A stretch of 64,000 nucleotides of DNA. Origin: Clostridium cadaveris. Lineage in GTDB: Bacteria > Bacillota > Clostridia > Clostridiales > Clostridiaceae. Each line of letters starts with the position of its first letter. Positions within the stretch are counted from its first letter, which is position 1. The stretch lies in assembly GCF_020911725.1 (NCBI RefSeq), contig NZ_CP076620.1:381001-445000 (forward strand), in the 5' to 3' direction. Position numbers and translations under genes: made by a program. Of this stretch, positions 17,298-25,883 are shown piece by piece. The notes below the pieces were generated by a model. The model was not told where the DNA came from. It ran no database searches and worked only from the letters and a program-made list of their open reading frames with translations.

Positions 17298-17717
17298 ATG
17301 TTTTTAAATGAGCTAAATGAGAAACAAGCAGTAGCATTTATTAACTTAGTTACTGAATTTGCGCTGTCGGATCATGATATCGGCAAAGAAGAAGAGTCGC
17401 TTATGGAAAAATTTTGTGAGGAAATGAACCTTTCAGAAGAAGTTATAGTTGAGATGGATGAAGATGAGGCTTACAAAGTAATTGAAGGTAGTTCTGACAG
17501 AATAACAAACATAATGTATTTTGAACTTTTAAGAATAGGACTTGTTGATGATGATTATGATTTTAAGGAAGTAGATTTCATAGAAAAGTTTGGAGACAAG
17601 ATGGGAATACCAAGATCAAAAAGAATGGCAATCGTAAATTATTTTTATAGATTTCCCGACACTGAACCAAAGAATGCGGAAGAAGCTAGAAAAGAGGCAG
17701 AAGAACTTTTAAAGTAA
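17298..17717 (+). CDS. TerB-like acidic protein of unknown function
   Basis: 139 residues from the ATG at 17298; the ATG at 17283 overlaps the GGAGGA ribosome site and is rejected. The protein is acidic, all-helical in appearance, soluble and without signal peptide. The layout (LVTEFALSDHDIGKEEESLM, later ELLRIGLVDDDYDFKEVDFI) with acidic residues in helix ends recalls the TerB/DjlA-like fold, in which such residues may bind metal. Function is not known. It is a single gene with a strong terminator after it. Confidence 0.7.
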   Translation: MFLNELNEKQAVAFINLVTEFALSDHDIGKEEESLMEKFCEEMNLSEEVIVEMDEDEAYKVIEGSSDRITNIMYFELLRIGLVDDDYDFKEVDFIEKFGDKMGIPRSKRMAIVNYFYRFPDTEPKNAEEARKEAEELLK

Positions 17718-17783
17718 ACTTATAATTAAGAGAACAGAAAGTTTCTAAAGATATTATTGATTTGCATTATAAAATTATATATA

Positions 17784-17820
17784 AAAAAGTGAGACTAGTC
17801 AAAAGACAGTCTCACTTTTG
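17784..17820. terminator. Bidirectional intrinsic terminator
   Basis: Arms AAAAGTGAGACT and AGTCTCACTTTT, 12 bp, A/T-runs on both sides. It overlaps the stop region of the convergent minus-strand gene. Confidence 0.85.
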
Positions 17821-18753
17821 TTGTTTTCCTTCATTTACATCGAGTTTTTTATTGTACAAAAACATATAAAAGGATGCTGCAAATATTATTCCATATCCGA
17901 TGAAACTATACTTATCAGGGAACACATCAAATACTATGATGCTTATTATCGCTGAAAAGATTATATTTGTGTAATCAAATATAGATACCTCTTTTGGAGG
18001 AGCATATTTATAAGCTAGTGTGACTCCAAACTGTCCCATACTTGCAAATACTCCTGATAATAAAAGGTATAGCATTTGCTTTATTGTCATGGGTTCATAT
18101 GTCATAAACATAAAAGGAAGAATGGATACTACAGAGAATAGAGAAAAGTAAAATACTATAGTATAAGACTGTTCTCGACCGCCTAGAGCTCTAAGGCAGG
18201 TATAGGCTACAGCAGCACATAAACCTCCCAAAACTCCAACTAATCCAGGAAGCATATCAAAGCTAAAACTTGGCTTTATTATAAACAATGCACCAACAAA
18301 AGCTGTAAGTATAGTTAGCATTTGTTTTTGATTTATATTTTCTTTCAGAAATAGAGAACAAAATATTATAACAAAGAATGGATTTAGCTTATTTAGCATA
18401 TTTGCATCAGATAGAACTAGTCTATCTATAGCATAAAAATTGCATAAAACCCCTACGGTTCCAAATACGGAACGAAGGAGAAGAAGTTTTTGGTTTTCCA
18501 TTTTACCAAAGAAGCTCTCCTTGTGTTTTATAATAAGGGCTAAAGCAATGGCTAAAGATACTGAATTTCTAAAAACCGTCTTTTGAAAAGCTGGAAGGTC
18601 TCCAGACAATTTAACAAAGGTAGACATCATAGCAAATCCAAAAGCTGAAAATATCATAAAGGCTATACCTTTACTTCTATTACTTATATTGTTGAAACTA
18701 ATTTTAAACACCTCCTCGTCTGTTGAATAAAATTTTATGTCATGAAAGAGCAT
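17812..18753 (-). CDS. EamA/DMT-superfamily transporter
   Basis: About 10 hydrophobic segments and two EamA repeats (residues about 28-155 and 165-300) mark a drug/metabolite-family exporter; GALFIIKPSFSF between the repeats is typical. The substrate is unknown. The start is uncertain. The ATG at 18753 (313 aa) lacks a ribosome site, while a perfect GAGGAGGTG lies in frame at 18709-18717, pointing to a non-ATG start such as ATT at 18702, giving 296 aa. The shorter form begins closer to the first repeat. Confidence 0.85.
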   Translation of the reverse strand: MLFHDIKFYSTDEEVFKISFNNISNRSKGIAFMIFSAFGFAMMSTFVKLSGDLPAFQKTVFRNSVSLAIALALIIKHKESFFGKMENQKLLLLRSVFGTVGVLCNFYAIDRLVLSDANMLNKLNPFFVIIFCSLFLKENINQKQMLTILTAFVGALFIIKPSFSFDMLPGLVGVLGGLCAAVAYTCLRALGGREQSYTIVFYFSLFSVVSILPFMFMTYEPMTIKQMLYLLLSGVFASMGQFGVTLAYKYAPPKEVSIFDYTNIIFSAIISIIVFDVFPDKYSFIGYGIIFAASFYMFLYNKKLDVNEGKQQK

Positions 18754-18802
18754 TTATAATACGGTAATAATATGATTAAATAAAGTTAACTTCTAAAATC
18801 AA

Positions 18803-19900
18803 TTAATTAGTCAAACAGATCATGACTATCTCTGAACGACTTCCAATTCTTAGGGGTGGACCCCAAGTTCCATAACCGGAAGATACTACTACGTTAGTAT
18901 TATCAAACTTTTTAAGGCCATAGTCAATATCGAAAATACTGCGAGTAACTAAGTTACATGGAAATAGCTGACCTCTGTGAGTGTGACCGGATACCTGAAG
19001 ATCTATGCCATTAGTCGAAGATTCATCTATGTCATTTGGAACATGATTTATAAGTATCGAAAGTTTATCTTTATTAAGTGTGTCGGTTATACAATTTAAA
19101 GGTTTGTTATTTCCACCATATTTAAGAATAGCTTTATCATCTTCTCCTATTATATAAAATTCATCATTTATAAGTGCAGCCTCATCGCGAAGTACATGAA
19201 CTCCATTTTCTCTTAAAATTTCAGCAATCTCATCGCTTCGTCCTGTGTAAAAATCATGATTGCCAAAAGCAAAGAAGGTACCATATTTGCTTTTTAAATA
19301 TTTTAGCTGAGACAACATATCATCTTGAAGCACTGGTTCCAGATTACTATCTATTAAATCTCCAGCTATTATTACAGCATCTGCATCTAAAGCATTTATC
19401 TTATCTATCATTGTTTTAAGCCTAGAATTACCTATAATTTCTCCGAGATGCACATCTGAAACTAAAGCTATCTTAAGCTTACCATTTTTCAGTGGTTTTT
19501 CAGTTGTGATATCATAATATTTTACATAAGGAGAAAAACCAAAATATGTTCCGATAATTAATAGTATGGCTATGAATAAAAGACTTATGCCGTAGAAGTC
19601 AAAGTTAGTATTCTTAAAAATTCTATGTAGCAGCGAAGCTACTGGAAATAAAATTATCATATAAAGAAGAGCTGCCATATAGTAATATCCTATTAATGAT
19701 AAAATTTTAGAGAAACCAGAAGGAATAAATCTTCCTGTCAATTCTCCTAGTACAAAGGATAAAGCTATAAAAGAAAATACAGTCCAATAAACTTTTATGT
19801 TAGGACTTCTAAACTTGCACAGGCTTTTTAAAATTCTTATTCCTACAAAAAAGCTTATTAAGATATAGGCGGCTATTATGAAAATACCTAAAAGAAACAT
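18803..19900 (-). CDS. Membrane-anchored calcineurin-like metallophosphoesterase
   Basis: 365 residues: about four membrane segments in the first 130 residues, then a phosphoesterase domain. All metal motifs are present in order: VSDVHLGE, IAGDLID, FGNHDFYTG, INHVPND and SGHTHRGQLF. This resembles the YkuE/YaeI type, which may hydrolyse a lipid or nucleotide phosphodiester at the membrane face. The substrate is unknown. It is likely independent of the neighbouring DMT gene, with a 49-nt gap. Confidence 0.88.
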   Translation of the reverse strand: MFLLGIFIIAAYILISFFVGIRILKSLCKFRSPNIKVYWTVFSFIALSFVLGELTGRFIPSGFSKILSLIGYYYMAALLYMIILFPVASLLHRIFKNTNFDFYGISLLFIAILLIIGTYFGFSPYVKYYDITTEKPLKNGKLKIALVSDVHLGEIIGNSRLKTMIDKINALDADAVIIAGDLIDSNLEPVLQDDMLSQLKYLKSKYGTFFAFGNHDFYTGRSDEIAEILRENGVHVLRDEAALINDEFYIIGEDDKAILKYGGNNKPLNCITDTLNKDKLSILINHVPNDIDESSTNGIDLQVSGHTHRGQLFPCNLVTRSIFDIDYGLKKFDNTNVVVSSGYGTWGPPLRIGSRSEIVMICLTN

Positions 19901-19963
19901 AAAAAATCTCCTCTATAACCAAATTGCAAGTATTAAATGCTGGACTAAGCAGCTAATTAAGAA

Positions 19964-20860
19964 CTAAAGTTTTTTAATAATATCTTCGCAAAGTCTATGA
20001 GTTTTTATAGAATCATCAAGTAAATCATAGGATGGAGTATTTTCTTTTACTCTTTTCAAAAAATCATCTATGATGTTTATAAAACCTCTTTTTGCAAGAG
20101 TATGATCCCAATCTCCAAATTTCTTTGTAAATATAGTTCTATTTTCAAAATAAGAGGTTTCACATAAATTTGATACTATAGCTTTCTTGCCAGAAGCCAT
20201 GTATTCCATTGTCTCTTCACGAATACCATTATCTCTATTCATTATTCCTATAGCTGTGGTAAATTCATTAGAAAGTTTTATAACCACATTCTTTAATCCA
20301 CATTCATCCTTTAGGCTATCCACAGTTAGGGTTTTATAATCATTTCCAATAAGAAATCTCAATGTATCAACTACATGAATGAAGTCATCAAAGACGAAAA
20401 CTCTTGGAATTCCAGGAAGATTCACTCGGTTTTTTTCGATTATTATTATATGAGGCTTTCCTAAAGTTTTTAAATCAGCTACCATAGGTGCATAACGTCT
20501 ATTAAAACCAGTCATAAGCATCTTGCCATTTTTCTTTGCTATATTACTAAGCTCTAAAGCTTCATCTAAAGAGTGGGAAATAGGCTTATCTACGTAAACA
20601 TGAATCCCATTGTTCAAAAGTTTTTCACAAATTTTATAGTGAGATTCTGTAGAACTGTGGACAAATGCACAATCTATCCCCATTTCTATGAGTTCCTCCA
20701 CAGAGGTAGTGAAATTTTGAATTCTATATTTTTTACTTATATCTAGAAGTACATCTTTATTTCTAGAACATAAAATTATTTCTATATCCTCCCTTGAAGT
20801 AATTATAGGGAGGTAAGCTTTCTTACATATACTGCCTACTCCAATGATCCCAACTTTCAT
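19964..20860 (-). CDS. Gfo/Idh/MocA-family NAD(P)-dependent oxidoreductase
   Basis: 298 residues. The N-terminal Rossmann fold starts with VGIIGVGSICKKAYLP (GxGxxx type), and the family EKP-like motif appears as YVDKPISHSL near residue 93. The C-terminal domain is about 30 residues shorter than typical members (330-380). It probably oxidises or reduces a sugar or cyclitol; the substrate is unknown. The start ATG has GGGGTGAG upstream. It resembles the MviM/YceM subgroup. Confidence 0.85.
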   Translation of the reverse strand: MKVGIIGVGSICKKAYLPIITSREDIEIILCSRNKDVLLDISKKYRIQNFTTSVEELIEMGIDCAFVHSSTESHYKICEKLLNNGIHVYVDKPISHSLDEALELSNIAKKNGKMLMTGFNRRYAPMVADLKTLGKPHIIIIEKNRVNLPGIPRVFVFDDFIHVVDTLRFLIGNDYKTLTVDSLKDECGLKNVVIKLSNEFTTAIGIMNRDNGIREETMEYMASGKKAIVSNLCETSYFENRTIFTKKFGDWDHTLAKRGFINIIDDFLKRVKENTPSYDLLDDSIKTHRLCEDIIKKL

Positions 20861-20905
20861 AAATTCTCACCCCTTCAATATAAATATAATTAAATATTAT
20901 CATAA

Positions 20906-21019
20906 AAAAGAAAAGTGCTAAATAGTTTGAAAAATAAGATAATATTGCTTATCGAGGAAGCGAAGAAGATAAATATATCAGTGGATGATATTGTAGAGAT
21001 GATTCAAAGGGGGGAGTAG
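20906..21019 (+). pseudogene. C-terminal remnant of a YtrA-type GntR regulator
   Basis: An open stretch without a proper start ends in LLIEEAKKINISVDDIVEMI then QRGE and a TAG stop. This matches the conserved C-terminal helix of small GntR (YtrA-family) regulators. The DNA-binding part is missing. The stop overlaps a strong ribosome site for the following ABC-type fragment, exactly as in intact ytrA-ytrB operons, which supports decay of a former operon. Confidence 0.5.
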
Positions 21020-21021
21020 CT

Positions 21022-21060
21022 GTGGCTTTTATAGAAGTTTCAAATGTATCTAAGTTTTAA
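21022..21060 (+). pseudogene. N-terminal remnant of an ABC transporter ATPase gene
   Basis: GTG start behind GGGGGGAG encodes VAFIEVSNVSKF and then hits TAA. This is the typical first beta-strand of an ABC ATPase (xxIEVxNVSKxY). Nothing recognisable of the Walker motifs follows, so the gene is truncated. Together with the preceding GntR fragment it marks a deleted regulator/ABC operon. Confidence 0.5.
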
Positions 21061-21304
21061 TATTTTAATACAGGAATTAAAGATGGAGGTAAAAGATTAA
21101 GAAGATATTATTGAAAAGATAAAGATAATTGTATTTATAAAGCTATTATTATGTAATTTTAACTAAAAGTTCAGCAAAAGACTTTTCTAAATAGTGTATG
21201 ACTTATATAATATAGTATAATAGAAATAATAAGTTTTAATCATGTTAAAATATTACAATTGCATAGTCATTATTATATAATAAGGCTAGAGGGGTGGTCT
21301 GAGT

Positions 21305-22165
21305 ATGAGTTCGTGTAAAGCTGAATACTGGGAGGTAATTAAAGGCTTTAATAATAACATTTTATTAGTAAAGGACGATGAAGGAGAGAAGATTTTACTT
21401 GCCAAAGGTATAGGGTTTGGAAAAAATCCAGGAGAAAAGGTTGAAAAGACTGTAAAAGTAGATAAAGTCTTTGCTATGGAAAACATCCAAAATAAGAAGA
21501 ACTTTAAGGATCTTATAAATCATGGTAACGAGAAAATTATCGGTATGTGCGAAGAAGTCATATACATGATAGAACAGGAGCTTGGAGAGGAACTTGATGA
21601 AAAGATTCATATATCATTAACTGACCATGTATCTTTTGCTATAAGGAGAATTCAAAATGGAGAGGAAATACAAAATCCATTTATAGTTGAAACTGAAACT
21701 CTATATAAACAAGAAATTGAAATAGCTCAAAAGGTTGCACATATAATAGAAGATACAATGGGGATAGAAATCCCTTATGGTGAGTGTGGTTTTATAGCTC
21801 TTCACATACATTCAGCGAGAAATAAAGGGAGATTATCGAATACGGTTAAGTTCACTTATGTTACAAATTCTATAATAGAATTTATAGAGGATGAACTAGA
21901 CATATATGTAGATAGACAAAGCCTTGACTTTGCAAGATTTAGCACTCATATAAGATTTGCAATAGAAAGAATTTTAAATGAAACAACTATAAAGAATGAA
22001 TTATTAAAGGTTATAAAAAAGACATATAAGGAATCATATAAATTAGCAAAGAAAGCATCAAGGATAATAGAAGATCAATTAGATGTAGATGTTCCAGATG
22101 ATGAACTTGGATATTTAGCGATACACATTGAGAGATTTAAAGAAGCTGCTAAAGATGAAGCTTAA
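21305..22165 (+). CDS. PRD-domain transcription antiterminator (GlcT/LicT-like)
   Basis: 286 residues. The N-terminal RNA-binding CAT domain (about 1-65) is followed by two PTS regulation domains. The regulated histidines are visible: SLTDHVSF and ALHIHSARN in PRD1, FSTHIRFAIERI and LAIHIERF in PRD2. Such proteins bind a hairpin (RAT) in a leader RNA and prevent termination when sugar is available, controlled by PTS phosphorylation. It lies 102 nt before a PTS IICB gene with a terminator in between, its probable target. Confidence 0.93.
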   Translation: MSSCKAEYWEVIKGFNNNILLVKDDEGEKILLAKGIGFGKNPGEKVEKTVKVDKVFAMENIQNKKNFKDLINHGNEKIIGMCEEVIYMIEQELGEELDEKIHISLTDHVSFAIRRIQNGEEIQNPFIVETETLYKQEIEIAQKVAHIIEDTMGIEIPYGECGFIALHIHSARNKGRLSNTVKFTYVTNSIIEFIEDELDIYVDRQSLDFARFSTHIRFAIERILNETTIKNELLKVIKKTYKESYKLAKKASRIIEDQLDVDVPDDELGYLAIHIERFKEAAKDEA

Positions 22166-22197
22166 AAGCATATTGGAAATCTCAAGATGAAAATAGC

Positions 22198-22232
22198 AGC
22201 TGGAGAAGGGTAACAACTTTTCTGGCTTTTTT
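22198..22232 (+). terminator. Attenuator terminator before the PTS gene
   Basis: 11-bp stem with wobble pairs, AGCTGGAGAAG (22198-22208) / CTTTTCTGGCT (22217-22227), followed by TTTTTT. It lies in the antiterminator-PTS gap, where a RAT overlapping the left arm would be expected; the RAT itself was not pinned down. Confidence 0.7.
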
Positions 22233-22267
22233 AAAGAACACATACTCAAAGGAAGGAGAAATTCTAT

Positions 22268-23677
22268 ATGGCAAGAAAGGATAGATTTCTAGGAGCATTA
22301 CAGAAGATGGGAAAAGCTTTAATGACACCAATAGCAGTGTTACCAGCAGCGGGACTTCTAAATAGACTTGGAGCACCTGATGTGTGGAATATTCCTTGGA
22401 TGATGCAGGCTGGCGGAGTTATATTTGAGAGTCTTCCATTAATATTTGCCATAGGAGTTTCTGTAGGAATAGCAGAAGAGAATAATGGAATTTCAGCTTT
22501 GGCAGCAACAGTTGGGTATATGATACTTACAAGAGTAGCGGTGAGCTTTGATACATCTATAAATATGGGAGTTTTAGGTGGAATATTAATAGGAGTAATG
22601 GCAGGTATTCTTTATAACAAGTATAAAGAAATAGAACTTCCGCAATTTTTAGGTTTCTTTGGAGGGAAAAGATTTGTTCCAATAATAACATCGATATTGG
22701 CTCTAGCCCTTGGATTGTTAGCTGGGTATGTATGGCCTACTATTCAAGAATGGTTGAACATTCTTGGAATAAGCATGGGGAAAGCTGGGGCTATAGGAGC
22801 ATTTGGATTTGGAGTATTAAATAGACTTCTTATCCCGTTTGGACTTCATCATATATTAAATGCAGTATTTTGGATGGAGCTAGGGAACTTTGAAACCGCT
22901 TCTGGAATTATAGCAAAGGGAGATATAGCGAGATTTTTTGCACTAGATCCTACCGCTGGAACATATATGACGGGATTCTTTCCTATAATGATGTTTGCCC
23001 TTCCAGCAGCGTGTTTAGCCATGATAACTACAGCTAAAAGAAGAAAGAGAAAAGCTGTAACAGGAATGCTTATAGGGATAGCATTTACATCATTTTTAAC
23101 AGGAATAACAGAACCTATAGAATTTTTATTCATGTTTTTAGCTCCGGGATTATATTTAATTCATGCATTATTAACAGGAGTTTCTCTTGCACTAACTACA
23201 GCTTTAGGAATAAGAATGGGATTTAATTTTTCTGCTGGAGCTATAGATTATGGATTAAGCTTTGGAATATCTTCGAAACCTCTTTGGATTCTTCCAATAG
23301 GATTGGTATTTGGAGTATTATATTATGTGATTTTTGTATTTTGCATAAAGAAATTTAATATTCCTACGCCAGGAAGAATTAATGAAGATGAAAATAGACA
23401 TGAAGAACCATCATTTAGAGAAACCGTATCTGGACTCTCTACAAAGGCAAAGGATATTATAAATGCAATAGGTGGAAAGAAAAATGTAGAGGCTGTAGAT
23501 GCATGTATAACAAGAGTAAGACTGTCTATAAAAGATGATTCAAAGGTGAATGATGAAAAACTAAGGAAACTAGGAATCACTGCTATAATGAGGATGGGAG
23601 AAGGAAATCTTCAAATCGTTGTAGGAACTATAGCAGATCCTCTTGTAACTCAGATGAAAAAGATTTTAAAAAAATAA
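22268..23677 (+). CDS. PTS sugar transporter IICB (N-acetylglucosamine/glucose type)
   Basis: 469 residues. The IIC membrane domain spans about 1-370 and contains GLHHILNAVFWMELG near residue 197 and GITEPIEFLFMF near 278. After a linker the IIB domain holds the phosphorylated cysteine in DACITRVRLS near residue 417. It imports and phosphorylates a hexose at the membrane; GLHHILN favours NagE-like substrates over PtsG. No IIA is fused, so the separate IIA at 27.7-28.2 kb probably supplies phosphate. Control is by the upstream antiterminator. Confidence 0.92.
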   Translation: MARKDRFLGALQKMGKALMTPIAVLPAAGLLNRLGAPDVWNIPWMMQAGGVIFESLPLIFAIGVSVGIAEENNGISALAATVGYMILTRVAVSFDTSINMGVLGGILIGVMAGILYNKYKEIELPQFLGFFGGKRFVPIITSILALALGLLAGYVWPTIQEWLNILGISMGKAGAIGAFGFGVLNRLLIPFGLHHILNAVFWMELGNFETASGIIAKGDIARFFALDPTAGTYMTGFFPIMMFALPAACLAMITTAKRRKRKAVTGMLIGIAFTSFLTGITEPIEFLFMFLAPGLYLIHALLTGVSLALTTALGIRMGFNFSAGAIDYGLSFGISSKPLWILPIGLVFGVLYYVIFVFCIKKFNIPTPGRINEDENRHEEPSFRETVSGLSTKAKDIINAIGGKKNVEAVDACITRVRLSIKDDSKVNDEKLRKLGITAIMRMGEGNLQIVVGTIADPLVTQMKKILKK

Positions 23678-23700
23678 AAAGTTGCATAGAATAGATAAGA

Positions 23701-23746
23701 GTGAAGAGCTGTTGTTATACGAAACTGTATTTAAAACAGCCTTCAC
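23701..23746. repeat. Hairpin downstream of the PTS gene
   Basis: GTGAAG-A-GCTGTT (23701-23713) pairs with AACAGC-CTTCAC (23735-23746): 12 bp with one bulge and a 21-nt loop. No T-run follows, so it is more likely an mRNA 3' structure than a terminator. Confidence 0.45.
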
Positions 23747-23769
23747 AAGAAAATACTATCATGGAAAAA

Positions 23770-23801
23770 TTCATCACAATAGTATTTTCTATTGTGATGA
23801 A
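23770..23801. terminator. Bidirectional terminator hairpin
   Basis: Perfect 13-bp stem TTCATCACAATAG / CTATTGTGATGAA with a 6-nt loop. The T-run is better on the minus strand, so it mainly ends the minus-strand gene at 23910-24326 and may also end the PTS transcript. Confidence 0.7.
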
Positions 23802-23868
23802 AATTAGCAATCTATAAATTAAAATGATGTTCTTAATCTAATAACTGAATTTAAAGATACTATAAAAT

Positions 23869-23893
23869 AACTATTCACTAATTAACTCTTATC
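23869..23893 (-). repeat. Dispersed 34-nt repeat, copy 1 (partial)
   Basis: The minus strand reads AGATAAGAGTTAATTAGTGA and then ATAGT, matching the family consensus (A)GTTAA-N-AGT...TAGTGAA-N-AGT seen also at 36567, 49514, 56450 and 63227. Confidence 0.4.
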
Positions 23894-23909
23894 TAGCAGC
23901 GTATGGATG

Positions 23910-24326
23910 CTATTCATATATGGCTGTTTTTACACTTATTTCAAAGTTATCATCATTATTGCTTGGAACTATTGACAGATTGATTGTGGCTTTGGTTTTA
24001 TCAGAAAAATCCTTTAACAATAACACATCTTTAGTTTTATTTTTCTCGTCAATATAGTAAAATTTCATTGAGTTAGTATCGAATTTTGATATGGAATTCA
24101 TATGTAATTTTTTTGTGGACTTTTTATTGATAGAAGGTATGTCAAGTTTTTCTTCAGATACACTATACTTTATATAAGAATTATTAAAATTAATAGAAGT
24201 TTGATTATCAATTATTATGGTAAAATTATTTTTTGGATACACGATAGATATTATAATAATAAATAAAGCTGAAATTAAAACTAATAATGTTATAATAAGT
24301 TTCGTATTCCTTTTGGAATTTTTCAT
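23910..24326 (-). CDS. Small membrane-anchored protein of unknown function
   Basis: 138 residues: a basic N-terminus, one transmembrane segment (about residues 9-29) and an external beta-rich domain of about 105 residues. No family is recognised. ATGAAAAATTCC is preceded by AGGAGTGG. It is transcribed opposite to the surrounding PTS and antiterminator genes and ends at the 13-bp hairpin. No disulfide-forming cysteines or enzymatic motif are evident. Confidence 0.6.
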   Translation of the reverse strand: MKNSKRNTKLIITLLVLISALFIIIISIVYPKNNFTIIIDNQTSINFNNSYIKYSVSEEKLDIPSINKKSTKKLHMNSISKFDTNSMKFYYIDEKNKTKDVLLLKDFSDKTKATINLSIVPSNNDDNFEISVKTAIYE

Positions 24327-24493
24327 GAGACCACTCCTAACTTTAATATAAAAAAGATTATATCATATAATTACTCAAAAGTCATTTTTTGGATATTAGC
24401 TTGAAATTGAGAAAAGTTGGTGGTTGAAATTAGACTATTAGATATTTTATCATATATAAAAGCTACAATTACTAAGAAAAGGGTTGATAAACA

Positions 24494-25336
24494 ATGGAAC
24501 ATTCAGACCAGCATCAAATAGAAGTACTTAAAGTATTTAATAATAATGTTTTATTAGTACAAGATGGAAGTGCAGAAAAGATTCTATTTTCTAAAGGCAT
24601 AGGTTTTGGAAAAAAAACAGGCCATATTATAGATAAAGATGTGGAAGTAGAGAAAATATTTATAATTGAAAACAAAGAAAATAAAAAGAATTTTAATGAA
24701 CTTATAAGTTATGCCGATAGTGGTGTAGTAGGTATGTGTGAAGAAATTATTTTTATGATAGAGAGAGAATTAGGCGAAGAATTAGACGAAAAAATTCATA
24801 TATCTTTGACAGACCATATAGCTTTTGCCTTAAAGAGAATTGAAGATAATGATACCATAGATAACCCATTTTTAGTAGAAACACAGACTTTATATAAACT
24901 TGAATTTATAATTGCTCGAAAGGCTAAAAAGATTATAGAAGATACTATGAAGATACATATACCAGAAGGTGAAGTTGGATTTATAGCCCTTCATATACAC
25001 TCAGCCAGAAACAATGGAAAGTTATCAAACACTTTAAGATTCACTACTGTTGTAAATGAGGTAATTGAGTTTGTTGAGAGAAATTCCAATATAACTATAA
25101 ATAGAGAAAGCATAGATTTTGCAAGATTTACAACTCATGTAAGGTTTGCAATAGAAAGAATTCTTAATGGGGAAGAGATTGAGAATGATCTTTTATCTAC
25201 TATAAAGAGAAAATATGCTGAATCCTATAAACTAGCAAAGAGAGCATCTAATATACTAGAAGAAGAGTTGGATCTTAAAATTTCTGAAGATGAGGTTGGA
25301 TATTTAGCTATCCATATAGAAAGACTAAAAAAATAA
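24494..25336 (+). CDS. Second PRD-domain transcription antiterminator, orphan
   Basis: 280 residues, closely similar along its length to the antiterminator at 21305: shared KVFNNNVLLVQD-like opening, KGIGFGKK, GMCEEIIFMIERELGEELDE, SLTDHIAFALKR, ALHIHSARN and AIHIERL. The CAT RNA-binding domain and both PRDs with their histidines are intact, so it is not decayed. Unlike its paralog, it is followed directly by a terminator and no PTS gene, so its target RNA must lie elsewhere or be the neighbouring PTS leader. Confidence 0.9.
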   Translation: MEHSDQHQIEVLKVFNNNVLLVQDGSAEKILFSKGIGFGKKTGHIIDKDVEVEKIFIIENKENKKNFNELISYADSGVVGMCEEIIFMIERELGEELDEKIHISLTDHIAFALKRIEDNDTIDNPFLVETQTLYKLEFIIARKAKKIIEDTMKIHIPEGEVGFIALHIHSARNNGKLSNTLRFTTVVNEVIEFVERNSNITINRESIDFARFTTHVRFAIERILNGEEIENDLLSTIKRKYAESYKLAKRASNILEEELDLKISEDEVGYLAIHIERLKK

Positions 25337-25345
25337 AAAATTTTA

Positions 25346-25380
25346 AATAATCCTCAATGTTTGGTGAGGATTATTTTTTT
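25346..25380 (+). terminator. Intrinsic terminator of the orphan antiterminator
   Basis: Perfect 11-bp stem AATAATCCTCA / TGAGGATTATT with an 8-nt loop and a T-run. Confidence 0.9.
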
Positions 25381-25389
25381 AGAGATTAA

Positions 25390-25435
25390 TTGACAAAGTC
25401 AGATAAAAAGAATATTATTGACTTGGTCAGGTAAA
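25390..25435 (+). promoter_or_regulatory. Promoter with tandem TGAC-N3-GTCA operators for the MarR gene
   Basis: TTGACA (25390-25395), 17-bp spacer, TATTAT (25413-25418). Two copies of TTGACNNNGTCAGRTAAA lie at 25390-25407 and 25418-25435, one over the -35 and one just after the -10. Each holds the dyad TGAC-N3-GTCA. This fits autorepression by the MarR protein. Confidence 0.7.
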
Positions 25436-25448
25436 TGGAGGTAGTAAA

Positions 25449-25883
25449 ATGAAAAAAACATTGGCTTTTTTTACAACATTTTTGTATAAGGATTTTTCAA
25501 AATTCTGCAATGAAAAGCTACAGAAAATAGGGTTATCAAGAGGGCTTCTCTATTTTGTTATATATATTGGAAGGCATCCTAAATGCTCTCCTGGAAACTT
25601 ATCTTCTGAACTACGATTTGATTCTGGGCATACAACTAGGGCTATTGAAAAGCTTGTTCAAAATGAATTTGTTTTGAGAGAAAAAAGTGAGAGTGATAAG
25701 AGAGCCTATATATTAAGCTTAACAGAAAAAGGTGAGGAAGCCCTCAAAGTTATTTACAGTTTGTTCAGTCAATGGGATGAAAAAGTGTTTTCTGGTATTG
25801 AAGAAGATGAGAGAACACAGCTAATCTCACTGATGGAGAAAATCATTCAAAAGAAGGGGGAAAACAAATGGAATATTCAATAG
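25449..25883 (+). CDS. MarR-family transcriptional regulator (BilQ-like context)
   Basis: 144 residues. The winged helix (about residues 38-100) reads CSPGNLSSELRFDSGHTTRA and then the wing EKSESDKRAYILSLTEKGEE, classical for MarR. It overlaps the following flavodoxin gene by 16 nt and so is cotranscribed with it. Paired operator-like dyads overlap its own promoter. Such regulators usually release DNA on binding a small aromatic or redox-active ligand; the ligand is unknown. Confidence 0.9.
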   Translation: MKKTLAFFTTFLYKDFSKFCNEKLQKIGLSRGLLYFVIYIGRHPKCSPGNLSSELRFDSGHTTRAIEKLVQNEFVLREKSESDKRAYILSLTEKGEEALKVIYSLFSQWDEKVFSGIEEDERTQLISLMEKIIQKKGENKWNIQ

